A DNA stretch of 64,000 bases. Origin: JAGOJE01 sp964553715 (GTDB lineage: Bacteria > Pseudomonadota > Alphaproteobacteria > Rickettsiales > Rickettsiaceae). Each line of letters opens with the position of its first letter. Position 1 is the first letter of the stretch. The DNA lies in NCBI GenBank assembly GCA_964553715.1, contig CAZKKY010000002.1, positions 1-64,000 on the forward strand, written 5' to 3'. Positions 28,513 through 39,602 of this stretch are shown piece after piece. The position numbers were made by a program, and so were the translations under genes. Under the pieces are notes generated by a model. It had not been told where the DNA came from and ran no database searches. It saw nothing but the letters and a program-made list of their open reading frames with translations.

Positions 28513-28853
28513 ATACTACCTATGTTTTGATTAGTAGATAATCACAGTGTATCATAAATTATAGTAACATATATAACTAAAAAACGAAAAAGACATAGTA
28601 TATTTCATATAAAAATTAATTTAGACTTATAAATCACAAAATATAATAAACCACAAAATATTCGAATGGCAAAAAAACAGCCTCGTATTATCTAGGCATA
28701 TAAGCATGCTCGCTCTCACTATTTACTATATATAGTATGTCAAGAGAAAAAATACACTATATATGCATTTATTCTGTTGCTTATGAATTAGATAAACATT
28801 AGTTTTGTATCTTACTTATAAAAATTTTCTTTTAAATTCTGGAATCTAACAAC
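28513..28853. promoter_or_regulatory. 341-base divergent promoter region (TPR gene / nrdA)
   Basis: I see no gene here. The region must hold promoters for the minus-strand TPR gene and for nrdAB. On the minus strand ATGTTACTATA occurs at 28560-28570, 48 bases from the TPR start codon. The same 11-mer is part of the palindrome before the 769-residue ankyrin gene. The nrdA side is AT-rich with no clear NrdR-box pair that I can identify. Confidence 0.45.
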
Positions 28854-30674
28854 ATGACACAAAAAAATATCGATAAGAACTACGATGTAAAAACTGATAA
28901 ATCTAGAGATAATTTACTTACCCCCTTTGGTAAGGCTGTACTTCAGGACAGATATTTGCTAAATGGTGAAGATTATCAAGGTCTTTTTGCAAGAGTTGCA
29001 AAACATTATGCAGATGACGAAAGCCATGCAAATAGACTATATGATTATATCAGTAAGTTATGGTTTATGCCAGCAACGCCTATACTTAGTAATGGTGGAA
29101 CGGATCGCGGCATGCCTATATCATGTTTTTTAAATGAAACTACAGATAGCCTTCATGGGATAGTTGATTTATGGACAGAAAATATATGGCTTGCTTCTCG
29201 CGGAGGAGGAATAGGGAGTTACTGGGGTAATATTCGTTCTATTAACGAAAGAGTGCGGGATAATGGTAAAACTTCTGGTATTGTTCCTTTCATCAAAGTA
29301 CAAGATTCTATGACCCTTGCGATATCTCAAGGATCTTTAAGAAGGGGAAGCTCTGCTGTATATTTGCCTGTTGATCATCCAGAAATTGAAGAATTTATAG
29401 ATATAAGAAGACCCACAGGGGGCGATACTAATAGAAGGTCTTTAAATATCCATCACGGTATTGTCATATCAGATACATTCATGCAGGCAGTAATAGATGA
29501 CAAAGACTGGGATCTTATAAGCCCAAGAACAAAAGAAGTGATGAATACTATAAAAGCTCGCGATCTATGGGTAAAAATACTAACAACAAGAATAGAAACT
29601 GGCGAACCTTATTTACTATTCATAGATGCTGTAAATAGGAATATACCAGAGCATCATAAAAAGCTTGGCCTCCATGTTAAAACCTCTAATTTATGTAGTG
29701 AGATAACTCTTCCTACAGGAATTGACCATCTAGGGAATGAGCGCACTGCTGTTTGCTGCCTTTCTTCTCTTAATCTAGAATATTTTAATGACTGGAAAGA
29801 TAATAGTGATTTCATACCCGATGTGATGCGTTTTTTAGATAATGTTCTAGAGGATTTTATCAATAAAGCACCTGAGGAAATGCATAGAGCAAAATATTCA
29901 GCAATGAGAGAACGCAGCATAGGTCTTGGTGTTATGGGCTTTCATTCATTCTTGCAAGATAATAATGTTCCTATGGAATCCGTCATGGCAAAAGTGTGGA
30001 ACAATAAGCTATTTCAGCATATCGCAAAAGAGGTTGACCGCGCTTCATCTTTAATAGCAGAAGAGCGTGGATCTTGCCCTGATGCAGAAGAATGTGGAAT
30101 AAAAGCTCGTTTTAGTAATAAAACAGCGATTGCTCCTACGGCTTCAATTTCTATCATTACTGGTAATGCATCACCAGGAATAGAACCCTATGCCGCAAAT
30201 AGTTTCACTCAAAAGACTCTCACTGGTTCTTTTACAGTACGTAACAAAAACTTAGAGAAACTTCTTATATCAAAAGGATTTAATAATGAACAAGTATGGT
30301 CTTCTATTTCCACTCATGAAGGGTCTGTACGCCATTTAACATTCCTGACTGATCATGAAAAAGATGTATTTAAAACAGCATATGAAATGGATCAAAGGTG
30401 GCTTATAGAGCTTGCAGCTGATCGCACGCCATATATTTCACAAGCTCAGTCTCTTAATGTATTTCTACCAGGTGATGTAAGCAAACAATATTTACATGAT
30501 GTTCACTTCAGAGCATGGAAAATGGGTGTTAAAAGTTTGTATTATTGTAGATCTACTTCTATTCAGAGAGCAGATAAAGTTTCACATGCTGTTGAGAAAG
30601 TAAATAACGATCATAATAAAGACGAAAAAACAGTTGATAATAATAAATATGATGAATGCCTTGCGTGCCAGTAG
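28854..30674 (+). CDS. nrdA: Ribonucleoside-diphosphate reductase alpha subunit (class I)
   Basis: NrdA reduces ribonucleotides to deoxyribonucleotides using a radical relayed from NrdB. The redox cysteines appear in PISCFLNETTDS and VCCLSSLNLEYF. The thiyl-radical site is in SNLCSEITLP (Asn, Cys, Glu). The tyrosine dyad is in SLYYCRS and the C-terminal shuttle is CLACQ. At 606 residues it is shorter than E. coli NrdA (761) and begins almost directly with the ten-stranded barrel, so the N-terminal ATP-cone is absent. nrdB follows 46 bases later. Confidence 0.96.
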   Translation: MTQKNIDKNYDVKTDKSRDNLLTPFGKAVLQDRYLLNGEDYQGLFARVAKHYADDESHANRLYDYISKLWFMPATPILSNGGTDRGMPISCFLNETTDSLHGIVDLWTENIWLASRGGGIGSYWGNIRSINERVRDNGKTSGIVPFIKVQDSMTLAISQGSLRRGSSAVYLPVDHPEIEEFIDIRRPTGGDTNRRSLNIHHGIVISDTFMQAVIDDKDWDLISPRTKEVMNTIKARDLWVKILTTRIETGEPYLLFIDAVNRNIPEHHKKLGLHVKTSNLCSEITLPTGIDHLGNERTAVCCLSSLNLEYFNDWKDNSDFIPDVMRFLDNVLEDFINKAPEEMHRAKYSAMRERSIGLGVMGFHSFLQDNNVPMESVMAKVWNNKLFQHIAKEVDRASSLIAEERGSCPDAEECGIKARFSNKTAIAPTASISIITGNASPGIEPYAANSFTQKTLTGSFTVRNKNLEKLLISKGFNNEQVWSSISTHEGSVRHLTFLTDHEKDVFKTAYEMDQRWLIELAADRTPYISQAQSLNVFLPGDVSKQYLHDVHFRAWKMGVKSLYYCRSTSIQRADKVSHAVEKVNNDHNKDEKTVDNNKYDECLACQ

Positions 30675-30720
30675 CTTAGATAACTAAAACAACAAATAAG
30701 AATATATTGAGAGAAAAAAT

Positions 30721-31725
30721 ATGACATTACTAAAAGCAAACCCTATTTATAAACCTTTTTCGTATCCTTGGGCTTACGAAGCATGGCATACTCAGCAGAA
30801 AATTCACTGGCTTCCTGAGGAAGTGCCACTAGCTGATGATGTAAAAGACTGGAAATATAATTTAAGCTCTGGGGAAAAACATCTTCTTACTCAAATTTTC
30901 CGTTTTTTCACTCAGGCAGATATAGAGGTAAATAATTGTTATATGAAGCATTATTCTAAAGTGTTTCAGCCAACTGAAATCCAGATGATGCTCTCTGCTT
31001 TTTCAAATATGGAGACTATTCATATCGCTGCTTACTCTCACCTTCTTGATACTATCGGAATGCCTGAAATAGAATATCAAGCCTTTATGAAATATAAAGA
31101 GATGAAAGATAAATATGATTATATGCAAAAATTTGGCGTAGATACCAATCAGGATATAGCAGCAACTCTTGCAGTATTTGGTGCATTTACCGAAGGGTTG
31201 CAGCTTTTTGCTTCATTTGCTATTTTACTTAATTTTCCTCGTTTTAATAAAATGAAAGGAATGGGTCAAATCGTTACTTGGTCTGTTAGGGACGAAACTC
31301 TACATACTAATTCAATAATTACTTTATTTAAGACATTCATTAAAGAAAATCCAGAAGTATGGACAGAACAGCTTAAAAGCCGTCTATACGAGGCATGCGC
31401 TACTATCATCCATTTCGAAGATGCTTTTATTGACCTTGCTTTTGAAGTTGGAGGAATAGAAGGCTTAACAGCAAGAGAAGTAAAACAATATATCAGATAT
31501 ATTGGCGATAGAAGACTTATGCAATTAGGCTTAAAGGAAATATATCTGGTAGATAAAAACCCACTTCCATGGATAGACGAAATTCTAAACGGCGTAGAAC
31601 ACACAAATTTCTTCGAAAATAGAGTAACAGAATATACAAAAGCTGCAACTACTGGATCTTGGGATGAAGTATTTGAAGCTATGGATGGAAATTTAAACCC
31701 CGCTCAGTCAAACTTATTTGAGTAA
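30721..31725 (+). CDS. nrdB: Ribonucleoside-diphosphate reductase beta subunit (class I)
   Basis: NrdB carries the di-metal site that generates the stable radical. Metal ligands are visible in FTQADIEVNN (Asp), METIHIAAYSHLL (Glu, His, with the radical Tyr four residues after the His) and SVRDETLHTNS (Glu, His). The retained Tyr favours a tyrosyl-radical enzyme over a class Ic type. Its 334 residues are in range. A GAGAG ribosome site precedes the ATG. The gene ends against nuoD, with a hairpin between them. Confidence 0.96.
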   Translation: MTLLKANPIYKPFSYPWAYEAWHTQQKIHWLPEEVPLADDVKDWKYNLSSGEKHLLTQIFRFFTQADIEVNNCYMKHYSKVFQPTEIQMMLSAFSNMETIHIAAYSHLLDTIGMPEIEYQAFMKYKEMKDKYDYMQKFGVDTNQDIAATLAVFGAFTEGLQLFASFAILLNFPRFNKMKGMGQIVTWSVRDETLHTNSIITLFKTFIKENPEVWTEQLKSRLYEACATIIHFEDAFIDLAFEVGGIEGLTAREVKQYIRYIGDRRLMQLGLKEIYLVDKNPLPWIDEILNGVEHTNFFENRVTEYTKAATTGSWDEVFEAMDGNLNPAQSNLFE

Positions 31726-31734
31726 AACAATTTT

Positions 31735-31768
31735 TTAGTACTGCATCAGTTTTTTGATACAGTACTAA
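31735..31768. terminator. Hairpin between convergent nrdB and nuoD
   Basis: TTAGTACTG (31735-31743) pairs perfectly with CAGTACTAA (31760-31768). ATCA/TGAT extends the stem inwards past one mismatch. It lies 9 bases after the nrdB stop and 14 bases from the nuoD stop, where a shared transcript end is expected. A T-run is on the 5' side only, so it is not a textbook intrinsic terminator for either strand. Confidence 0.6.
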
Positions 31769-31782
31769 GTGCAATAAGATTT

Positions 31783-32967
31783 TTAGCGATCTATTTCGCC
31801 AAAAACTATATCTAAACTTGAAATAATTGTTACAATATCTGCCATCATATGTCCCCGGGACATAAAATCTAGACCTTGTAAATGAGCAAATCCTGGGGCT
31901 TTAATCCTACACCTATATGGTTTATTACTACCATCTGCATATAGATAAACTCCGAATTCTCCTTTAGGGGCTTCAACTGAAGAATATACTTCGCCTTTTG
32001 GTACATTATAACCTTCTGTAAATAGCTTAAAGTGATGAATTATAGCTTCCATGGAGGTTTTCATATCTCTACGTTTTGGAGGAGATATTTTTAAATTTTC
32101 GCTCTTGATAGGCCCTGATGGCATATGTTCTATTGCCTGGGTTATAATCCTTATAGATTGATACATTTCCTCAACACGTACTAAATATCTATCATAGCAA
32201 TCACCATGTTTACCTATAGGAACATCAAAATCCATTTGGTCGTATACATCATAGCTTTGTTGTTTCCGTAAATCCCATGGAATGCCTGATCCACGAAGCA
32301 TTGGACCTGAAAAACCCCAGTCCATAGCCTCTTTTTGAGAAACTACACCAATGCCTACAGTACGTTGTTTCCATATCCTATTTTCTGTTAAAAGCTCCTC
32401 AACATTAGCAATATGTGATTTAAACTCAGAAACAAATTTTAAAATATCATCACATATTCCTTCTGGTAAATCTTGAGCTACTCCACCAGGCCTAAAATAA
32501 TTAGCATGCATTCTCGAACCAGATACTCTTTCATAAAATTCCATAATTCTTTCACGATCTTCAAAAAACCATAAAAGAGGTGTAGTGGCCCCAAGATCAA
32601 GAGCCTGAGTTCCTATATTCATTGTATGATTTAAAATTCTTGTAAGTTCTGCAAATAGTACTCTTATATACTGAGCTCGCTTTGGGACGTCACATTTTAA
32701 CAACCGCTCTACAGCAATAGCAAAAGCATGTTCCTGACACATAGGCGAGACATAATCAAGCCTATCAAAATATGGTATAGCTTGAAGATAAGTTTTATGC
32801 TCTATTAATTTTTCTGTACCTCTATGAAGTAATCCAATATGAGGATCTGCTTTGGTAATAACTTCACCATCCATTTCAAGTATTAATCGTAATACACCAT
32901 GAGCAGCAGGATGCTGAGGACCAAAATTCAGTGTAATGTCTTTTTCTAAAATGCTTTTATTATCCAT
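31783..32967 (-). CDS. nuoD: NADH-quinone oxidoreductase subunit D
   Basis: NuoD is the 49-kDa peripheral-arm subunit of complex I that helps form the quinone pocket. [27 protein letters not shown] N-terminal sequence (quinone-site His) and [17 protein letters not shown] are diagnostic. The C-terminus [19 protein letters not shown] is typical. Its 394 residues are normal. It closes the nuoABCD run, 42 bases after nuoC. Later nuo genes are not in this window, so the operon is split as in other Rickettsiales. Confidence 0.97.
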   Translation of the reverse strand: MDNKSILEKDITLNFGPQHPAAHGVLRLILEMDGEVITKADPHIGLLHRGTEKLIEHKTYLQAIPYFDRLDYVSPMCQEHAFAIAVERLLKCDVPKRAQYIRVLFAELTRILNHTMNIGTQALDLGATTPLLWFFEDRERIMEFYERVSGSRMHANYFRPGGVAQDLPEGICDDILKFVSEFKSHIANVEELLTENRIWKQRTVGIGVVSQKEAMDWGFSGPMLRGSGIPWDLRKQQSYDVYDQMDFDVPIGKHGDCYDRYLVRVEEMYQSIRIITQAIEHMPSGPIKSENLKISPPKRRDMKTSMEAIIHHFKLFTEGYNVPKGEVYSSVEAPKGEFGVYLYADGSNKPYRCRIKAPGFAHLQGLDFMSRGHMMADIVTIISSLDIVFGEIDR

Positions 32968-33009
32968 ATTAATAATTTTATTTTATATCCTGCAACTAAA
33001 TGTCTGTAA

Positions 33010-33606
33010 TCATTTTGTAGCTTTTTCATCCCCATGCAATACTCCTGAGCCATTCCATGGAGATACAAAATCAAAATTTCTATATTCTTGATCTAAAGAT
33101 ACTGGTTCATATATTACTTTTTGTAAGGCTTCGTCATATCTCACCTGAGTATATCCGCTAAGAGGAAAGTCCTTTCTTAATGGATGCCAAGCAAAACCAT
33201 AATCTGTTAGAATTCTTCGCATATCAGAATTGCCATCAAAGATTATACCAAACATATCAAAAATTTCTCTCTCATACCAACATGCTGAGCTAAAAATTTT
33301 AACAATCGATGGAATTTTTTCTTGATCTTTTACATGAGTTTTTAACACAATTCTGATATTATGTTCTAAACTTAGCAAATTATATATTACTTCGAATCTC
33401 TCTTGTTTCTCTGGAAAATCTGCAGCGAATAAATCTGTTAAAACAGTGAAGCGAAATTCTTTCTTTTTTAGAACCCTAAGACATGGGATCAGATCTTTCC
33501 TCTCAAGATTTACTGAGATAATCTTCATATCTATATTAGAGGATGGGATCTCATGATAAGAATTTGAAAATTTTCGTAAAGCTTCAAGCAATTTTTCTAC
33601 TATCAT
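33010..33606 (-). CDS. nuoC: NADH-quinone oxidoreductase subunit C
   Basis: NuoC is the 30-kDa peripheral subunit of complex I. The signature [21 protein letters not shown] is followed by [29 protein letters not shown] (quoted here only by position, about 113-140) and [19 protein letters not shown]. Its 198 residues are typical. Its start overlaps the nuoB stop by four bases, so translation is coupled. Confidence 0.96.
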   Translation of the reverse strand: MIVEKLLEALRKFSNSYHEIPSSNIDMKIISVNLERKDLIPCLRVLKKKEFRFTVLTDLFAADFPEKQERFEVIYNLLSLEHNIRIVLKTHVKDQEKIPSIVKIFSSACWYEREIFDMFGIIFDGNSDMRRILTDYGFAWHPLRKDFPLSGYTQVRYDEALQKVIYEPVSLDQEYRNFDFVSPWNGSGVLHGDEKATK

Positions 33607-34112
33607 CTTTTAAATCTTGTAGTACGTTTTATTTTTTTCTGCAATTGCATTATTCCGTAAAGTAAAGCTTCAGCAGTAGGAGGGCACCCAGGCACATAAA
33701 TATCAACTGGAACAATTTGATCACACCCCCTAACTACAGCATAAGAATAATGATAATATCCACCACCATTAGCACAAGAGCCCATAGAAATAACCCATTT
33801 AGGTTCTGGCATTTGGTCATATACTTTTCTTAGTGCTGGTGCCATTTTATTTGTAAGAGTACCAGCTACAATCATAACGTCAGATTGTCTAGGACTCGGA
33901 CGAAATAACATTCCAAACCTATCCATATCATATCTACTTGCTGCAGCTTGCATCATTTCTACAGCGCAACAAGCCAGTCCAAAAGTCATAGGCCATAATG
34001 ATCCAGCCCTTGCCCAACCAATCACATCATCTAATTTCGCAAGAACATAACCTCTGCTTGCGAATTCATCAGATAAAATGTCGTCATTAGTAAGCTCATG
34101 ATTCATTCCCAT
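33603..34112 (-). CDS. nuoB: NADH-quinone oxidoreductase subunit B
   Basis: NuoB holds the N2 iron-sulfur cluster that passes electrons to quinone. Cluster cysteines are in [20 protein letters not shown] and [11 protein letters not shown] choose the ATG at 34112 because an AGGAG site lies seven bases upstream. An ATG at 34133 is upstream of that site and would deepen the overlap with nuoA. A third ATG at 34106 overlaps the nuoA stop. The resulting 169-residue protein is normal. Confidence 0.95.
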   Translation of the reverse strand: MGMNHELTNDDILSDEFASRGYVLAKLDDVIGWARAGSLWPMTFGLACCAVEMMQAAASRYDMDRFGMLFRPSPRQSDVMIVAGTLTNKMAPALRKVYDQMPEPKWVISMGSCANGGGYYHYSYAVVRGCDQIVPVDIYVPGCPPTAEALLYGIMQLQKKIKRTTRFKR

Positions 34113-34477
34113 TCTAACGCTCCTTTTTTCCATTCATATATAAAGCCAATTATCAAAACTGATAAAAAGACAATCATCGAGTAAAAACCTAAAGATCCTA
34201 TTTTACCAAGACTAATAGCCCAAGGAATTAAGAACATTATTTCAAGATCAAAAATTATAAACAAAATTGCAACAAGGTAAAATTTTATATCAAAATTACC
34301 CCTAGCATCACCAAAAGGCTCAAAGCCACATTCATAACTCGATAATTTATCCTTTTGTGGTTTTTGCTTTGCAAGAAGCATGGGTAGTACCAATACCACA
34401 ATAGATATAGCAACTGCAATAGCAAAAAATACTACTATTGGTAAATATTCACAAATTCCAAGAAAGGGTTTTAACAT
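34103..34477 (-). CDS. nuoA: NADH-quinone oxidoreductase subunit A
   Basis: NuoA is a small membrane-arm subunit of complex I with three helices (about 10-33, 67-88 and 95-117). The loop [23 protein letters not shown], which lines the quinone entrance, and the following [21 protein letters not shown] identify it; both are read by position. Its 124 residues are standard. It is first in nuoABCD, with the promoter likely within 34478-34655. Confidence 0.96.
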   Translation of the reverse strand: MLKPFLGICEYLPIVVFFAIAVAISIVVLVLPMLLAKQKPQKDKLSSYECGFEPFGDARGNFDIKFYLVAILFIIFDLEIMFLIPWAISLGKIGSLGFYSMIVFLSVLIIGFIYEWKKGALEWE

Positions 34478-34655
34478 AAAATTTTTAAGATTAAATTATC
34501 TCTATTATTCGTATATCATTATGATAGAACTATCAAGAACTATTTACCCTACAATCCTAATCTCAACCAAAGATAATTATTCGGTCAATAACCCAGGAAT
34601 CAAAAATTCTTCGATAATTATCTAGCAAAAATAGTTAGAAATGCTTAATGATACT

Positions 34656-36590
34656 CTACTCAAGCGCATTTGGTATTTTACTAGATCCTAAAAAGCTACG
34701 TAACTTCCTAGAGCGACTTGGGTGTTTTAATTTACGTAATGCCTTTGCTTCAATCTGACGAATTCTTTCCCTTGTTACATGAAACTGCTGACCAACTTCT
34801 TCTAGAGTATGGTCTGTATTCATACCTATACCAAAACGCATACGTAACACTCTTTCTTCACGTGGTGTAAGGCTAGATAAAATCCTAGTAGTAACCTCAC
34901 GTAAGTTAGATTGGATTGTAGCATCAAGAGGTAATACAGCGGTTTTATCCTCTATAAAATCTCCTAGAGAACTTCCATCTTCATCGCCAACAGGGTTTTC
35001 AAGACTTACAGGCTCTTTGGCTATTTTCATTACTTTACGTACTTTATCTACAGGCATAGAGAGACGAGTAGCAATTTCTACTGCTGTTGGTTCATACCCA
35101 AGCTCATTAAGCATCTGACGTGAAGTTCTAATAATTTTATTAATTGTTTCTATCATATGCACAGGGATACGAATAGTACGCGCCTGATCAGCAATAGATC
35201 TTGTAATTGCTTGTCTTATCCACCATGTAGCATAAGTAGAAAATTTATAACCACGACGATATTCAAATTTATCCACAGCCTTCATTAACCCTATATTGCC
35301 TTCCTGAATTAGGTCTAAAAATTGTAATCCACGATTAGCATATTTTTTGGCTATGGAGATAACAAGACGTAAGTTTGCTTCTATCATTTCCTTTTTCGCT
35401 CTAGAAGCAAGCCTTTCACCTTTTTGGATTGCATTTACTAGAGTCTTAAATTCTGTGATAGGAGAACCAACCTCTTTAGATATGTCTCTTAGCTCTTCTA
35501 TGTGTTTAAGCAAAATATCCCTTTCAGACTTGATAAAGTCCTTCCACTTATCATCAGAATTTTTAGCCATTTTGTCTAGCCAATCTTCATTGATTTCTTG
35601 TCCTAAATAATTATCTAAGAAGCTTTTTCTACTAACTTTATGTTTTTCTGCAAGCCTAAGCGAAGAAGATTCTATAGTAAATATTCTTTTATTTGCATTA
35701 TATAATTTATCTAGAATCTCTTGAATTGATTTACTGCTTAAACGCAGCTCTTCTACTAATGTAATAAGACTTGCTAAAGATTCTTTATATTTTTTGTTAG
35801 ATACAAGTTTTGATGAATCTACATTCTTTTCGTAATGGGAAGAAATCATTTCTAGCATAACATGAGATATAGCAGAAATATTTTCCATTTTATCAATTAC
35901 GCTTGGTAATAGATTAGATTCTAGGCTCATTACTGGTACTGAATCTTCATCGTCCTCTTCATCTTCTTCATCATCTGAATCTAGGTCCTCTTCATCATCC
36001 TCTTCATCAAGATCATCAGCTATATCCGTAGTATCTTCTTGTAGATCATCTACAGAGATAGAAGATTCAATATCTATGAAATCCCTAAGCATAAGCTTTT
36101 CATTAACTAGATCTTCATACCATTTAATCAATTGCTTCATAGTAGCAGGACTTTCACAAAGAGATTTAATCATCATCTCCTGCCCTTCTTCTATTTTTTT
36201 TGCAATATCTATTTCACCCTCACGGGATAGAAGCTCAACACCACCCATATCTCTTAAATAAAGACGCACAGGGTCATCAGTTGAAGATCCTATTTCTTCT
36301 TCGGATTCTTCTTCTAACTCTACATCAGTATTTGATGTAGAAACTCGAAGTTCTTCATCTACACTAATATCAAATTTTATATCTTCATCATCTTCTAGAA
36401 ACTCTACGCCAGCATCCGAGAATTTAGATATGATTTTTTCAAGATCATCAACAGACATTTTTTTATCTGCTGGTAATGCTTTGTTTATATCGTCATAAGT
36501 GACAAAACCTTTGCCTTTAGCTTTATCTACTAAAGAATCTATATCAGATTCACTCGATTGTTTGTTTTCAGGATTAAAATCTTTTTTCAT
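34656..36590 (-). CDS. rpoD: RNA polymerase primary sigma factor RpoD
   Basis: This is the housekeeping sigma-70. Region 1.1 lies at the N-terminus and region 1.2 at [26 protein letters not shown] (start about 96). A very acidic insert (about 190-215, mostly Asp/Glu) precedes the non-conserved region. Region 2 has [23 protein letters not shown] and the -10 binding [15 protein letters not shown]. Region 4 has [25 protein letters not shown]. Its 644 residues are normal for alphaproteobacteria. Its start overlaps the dnaG stop by 17 bases, the usual dnaG-rpoD arrangement. Confidence 0.98.
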   Translation of the reverse strand: MKKDFNPENKQSSESDIDSLVDKAKGKGFVTYDDINKALPADKKMSVDDLEKIISKFSDAGVEFLEDDEDIKFDISVDEELRVSTSNTDVELEEESEEEIGSSTDDPVRLYLRDMGGVELLSREGEIDIAKKIEEGQEMMIKSLCESPATMKQLIKWYEDLVNEKLMLRDFIDIESSISVDDLQEDTTDIADDLDEEDDEEDLDSDDEEDEEDDEDSVPVMSLESNLLPSVIDKMENISAISHVMLEMISSHYEKNVDSSKLVSNKKYKESLASLITLVEELRLSSKSIQEILDKLYNANKRIFTIESSSLRLAEKHKVSRKSFLDNYLGQEINEDWLDKMAKNSDDKWKDFIKSERDILLKHIEELRDISKEVGSPITEFKTLVNAIQKGERLASRAKKEMIEANLRLVISIAKKYANRGLQFLDLIQEGNIGLMKAVDKFEYRRGYKFSTYATWWIRQAITRSIADQARTIRIPVHMIETINKIIRTSRQMLNELGYEPTAVEIATRLSMPVDKVRKVMKIAKEPVSLENPVGDEDGSSLGDFIEDKTAVLPLDATIQSNLREVTTRILSSLTPREERVLRMRFGIGMNTDHTLEEVGQQFHVTRERIRQIEAKALRKLKHPSRSRKLRSFLGSSKIPNALE

Positions 36591-38376
36591 TAGTACCGCT
36601 CTGAATTAAAGCTTCATTCATTAGTTCAATTTCTTGCTGAGTTTGTATAATTTCTTTTTGATAAATTTGTATTTTTGCAAAGTTACTGTCATTCATATCA
36701 GATATTAAAGACATATATTCATGCTTAATATTTAGTAAATGATGCTTCTTCATCAAAATATTCCAAAATAGGTGGGGATTATATGTTGATTCTATGTTAG
36801 ATATATCAAAAAACACAGCACTTGGCGCGCATAGTAGCACAAATATCTCAACAAATCTAGTCTTTTTACAAAGCTTTTCTAGTTTTTCTATGCTAAGATC
36901 CTCCAAAGGAGAATCTAAAGATCCTTCTATATCAAGTAGCCAATCCCTAAAGACTGATAGTTTATAGTCCTTTATATTTATCATAGATAAAGACTCACGA
37001 ATTTCTTCTATAGACAAAAGAGATGGAACCCTAACAATAAGAGATAACATAGCATGATATAATAACTCATCTTCTTTTAGCTTTGTAGGAATATCCAGAT
37101 CACTTAAATGTGCTTTTGGCTTTTTACGAGAAAAATATTGCCAAATAGAATCTTTAAAAAATCTTGCATAATTTGCTTTTAGAATATTATTTGTAATCAT
37201 ATTAGTATAATTTTCAAGATTATACTCTAGATTAGATCTAGACTCTGCAGTATTTGGGATATTATTTTTTGTTTCTAAATACCAAATCATTTCAGACATG
37301 GAATATCTTTTGTTTATTAGCCTAGTCATTTTTTCAGAGCCAAATTTTTTGATTAGGTCATCTGGGTCATACCCTGATGGCATCATCACAAAACTCAGGC
37401 TTTTATTATTATTTATCTGTGGCAAAGACAAATTTATTACTTTATTAGATGCTCTTATACCAGCCGCATCTCCATCAAGACATATTATAATCTCATCTAC
37501 ACAGCGCCATAATTTAACAAGATGTTGCTGAGTGATTGCTGTACCTAGGGTTGCTACAGAATTTTTAAACCCAGCAGACTGAAGTGTTATAAGGTCCATA
37601 TAACCTTCTACTACTATTATATTACCTTTTCTATAACCTTCGCCTATCGCTCTATCTTCTCCGTATAGAGTTTCGCTTTTTTTAAAAACCATAGTCTCAG
37701 GAGAATTAAGATATTTTGGACTGACATCATCAGACATAGCTCTGCCGCCAAATCCTATAATCTTACCATATATATTTTTGATAGGAAAAATAACTCTGTC
37801 ACGGAAATTTTCATATATCTCGCCTTTTTCATTTTTAGTCACAAGGCCTGCTTTATTCATCATAACGAGAGGTATATTTTTACTCTCAAGATAACTTTGT
37901 AAAGCTTTTTTAGACGGGGCAAAACCTATCGCAAATTCATCAATAATTTTACGGTCAAGAGATCTAGACTCCATATAACGTAATACTTTGTCATTTAATT
38001 GCTTTTGAAAAAAATCTGATGCAATCTCAAGAACATTATATATCTGATCCATCTCTTCGTAGATCTTTTCTTCGTTTTTTGATATTTTTGGAATTTCGAT
38101 ATTATTTTCAGTAGCAAGTTTGATAGCAGATTCTTTGTAAGACAAACCACTAGTTTCAGATACAAATTTTATGACATCACCATGGGCCCCGCACCCAAAA
38201 CAGTGATAAAATCTCTTATGGTCATTAATAGTAAAAGACGGAGACTTTTCACTATGAAATGGACATAAACCAGAATATTCTACTCCTTTCCTTGTTAAGC
38301 TGATATTTTTAGCAGCAACTTCAGAAACAGAAATCTTAGTTCTAAGCAATTCAAAAAAATCCGAAGTAATTCTCAT
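36574..38376 (-). CDS. dnaG: DNA primase DnaG
   Basis: DnaG makes the RNA primers for replication. The zinc-binding domain is at residues 37-63 ([12 protein letters not shown] and [12 protein letters not shown]). The catalytic TOPRIM region has [15 protein letters not shown], then [13 protein letters not shown] and [15 protein letters not shown]. The C-terminal part that binds DnaB is weakly conserved, as usual. Its 600 residues are normal. It lies 48 bases after phaA in a long minus-strand unit. Confidence 0.97.
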   Translation of the reverse strand: MRITSDFFELLRTKISVSEVAAKNISLTRKGVEYSGLCPFHSEKSPSFTINDHKRFYHCFGCGAHGDVIKFVSETSGLSYKESAIKLATENNIEIPKISKNEEKIYEEMDQIYNVLEIASDFFQKQLNDKVLRYMESRSLDRKIIDEFAIGFAPSKKALQSYLESKNIPLVMMNKAGLVTKNEKGEIYENFRDRVIFPIKNIYGKIIGFGGRAMSDDVSPKYLNSPETMVFKKSETLYGEDRAIGEGYRKGNIIVVEGYMDLITLQSAGFKNSVATLGTAITQQHLVKLWRCVDEIIICLDGDAAGIRASNKVINLSLPQINNNKSLSFVMMPSGYDPDDLIKKFGSEKMTRLINKRYSMSEMIWYLETKNNIPNTAESRSNLEYNLENYTNMITNNILKANYARFFKDSIWQYFSRKKPKAHLSDLDIPTKLKEDELLYHAMLSLIVRVPSLLSIEEIRESLSMINIKDYKLSVFRDWLLDIEGSLDSPLEDLSIEKLEKLCKKTRFVEIFVLLCAPSAVFFDISNIESTYNPHLFWNILMKKHHLLNIKHEYMSLISDMNDSNFAKIQIYQKEIIQTQQEIELMNEALIQSGTNEKRF

Positions 38377-38424
38377 TTAATATATCTAAAATATTCTCTA
38401 ATTCAATTCTTTAAAAAGCCAGCA

Positions 38425-39600
38425 TTATACTAATTCTACGCAAATACTAATACCCATTCCGCCCCCTATACATAAAGAGGCAAGACCTTTCATAGCTCTT
38501 CTACGCTGCATTTCATGAAGCAATGTAACAAGAACCCTTGCACCACTTGCTCCTATAGGGTGGCCTAAAGCTATTGCTCCACCATTTACATTAACTTTGT
38601 CTTTGTTAAAACCCATAGTTTTATTCACATAACATGCCTGAGAAGCAAAAGCCTCGTTTATCTCTATTAGATCAAGATCTGATATTTCCCAAGATGCTTT
38701 GCTTAAAGCTTTTTTACTAGATGATATAGGACCTATTCCCATAATATCAGGATCAACTCCTGAACTAGCATATGAAACTATTCTTGCAATAGGTGTAAGA
38801 TTGAATTTTTTTACCATCTCAGCTGATGCAAGTATAACTGCTGCAGCTCCATCATTAATTCCTGAAGAATTACCAGCAGTTACGCTACCATCTTTGATAA
38901 ATGCAGGTTTTAATTTTGATAAAATATCAATATTAGTATCTGGCCTAATAAATTCATCCTTATCAAAAGTAATGATTTCTTTCTTAAAAGATACTTCTAT
39001 AGGCACTATTTCTTTTGCAAATCTTCCTTCCTTTTGAGCTATAGCAGCTTTTGTGTGAGATAAATATGCAAATTCATCCTGCTCTGTTCTTGAGATATTA
39101 AACCTATTTGCTACATTCTCTGCAGTAATACCCATTGGCGTATTTGAAAAAGCATCCGTTAAGCCGTCATACATCATCATATCTATCATTTTAGCATCTC
39201 CAGCTTTGATAGGAGATCGCATATAAATAGCATGGGATGCTAAAGACATATTCTCCTGACCACCAGCTATTATCATTTCTCCATCACCGCAAGCAATTGC
39301 AGAAGCCCCAAGTAATATTGCTTTTAAGCCAGATCCGCATACCTTATTTACCGTAAAAGCAGGTACGTGATTAGGAATAGAAGCATTTATTGAAGCTTGC
39401 CTTGCAGGATTCTGCCCTAAAGATCCTGTCAATACTTGCCCCATTATTACCTCAGAAATATATGAAGGGTCAATCGCACTCTCTTCTATTAAATTTCGCA
39501 ATACACGCTCTCCAAGTTTAATAGCAGAGATAGTGCTAAGAGAACCCATAAAGCTTCCTATAGCAGTACGCTTTGCATTAGTTATATATACTTCTCTCAT
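38425..39600 (-). CDS. phaA: Acetyl-CoA acetyltransferase (thiolase)
   Basis: This biosynthetic-type thiolase joins two acetyl-CoA into acetoacetyl-CoA, or runs the reverse. The acyl-accepting Cys is in VNKVCGSGLKAIL (about 88). The catalytic His is in GGAIALGHPIGASGAR and the second Cys in ASLCIGGGMG. Its 391 residues are normal. It starts 2 bases after phaC, so it probably serves PHB metabolism, and it could also use acetoacetyl-CoA made by ScoAB. The name atoB would fit equally. Confidence 0.95.
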   Translation of the reverse strand: MREVYITNAKRTAIGSFMGSLSTISAIKLGERVLRNLIEESAIDPSYISEVIMGQVLTGSLGQNPARQASINASIPNHVPAFTVNKVCGSGLKAILLGASAIACGDGEMIIAGGQENMSLASHAIYMRSPIKAGDAKMIDMMMYDGLTDAFSNTPMGITAENVANRFNISRTEQDEFAYLSHTKAAIAQKEGRFAKEIVPIEVSFKKEIITFDKDEFIRPDTNIDILSKLKPAFIKDGSVTAGNSSGINDGAAAVILASAEMVKKFNLTPIARIVSYASSGVDPDIMGIGPISSSKKALSKASWEISDLDLIEINEAFASQACYVNKTMGFNKDKVNVNGGAIALGHPIGASGARVLVTLLHEMQRRRAMKGLASLCIGGGMGISICVELV

Positions 39601-39602
39601 TT

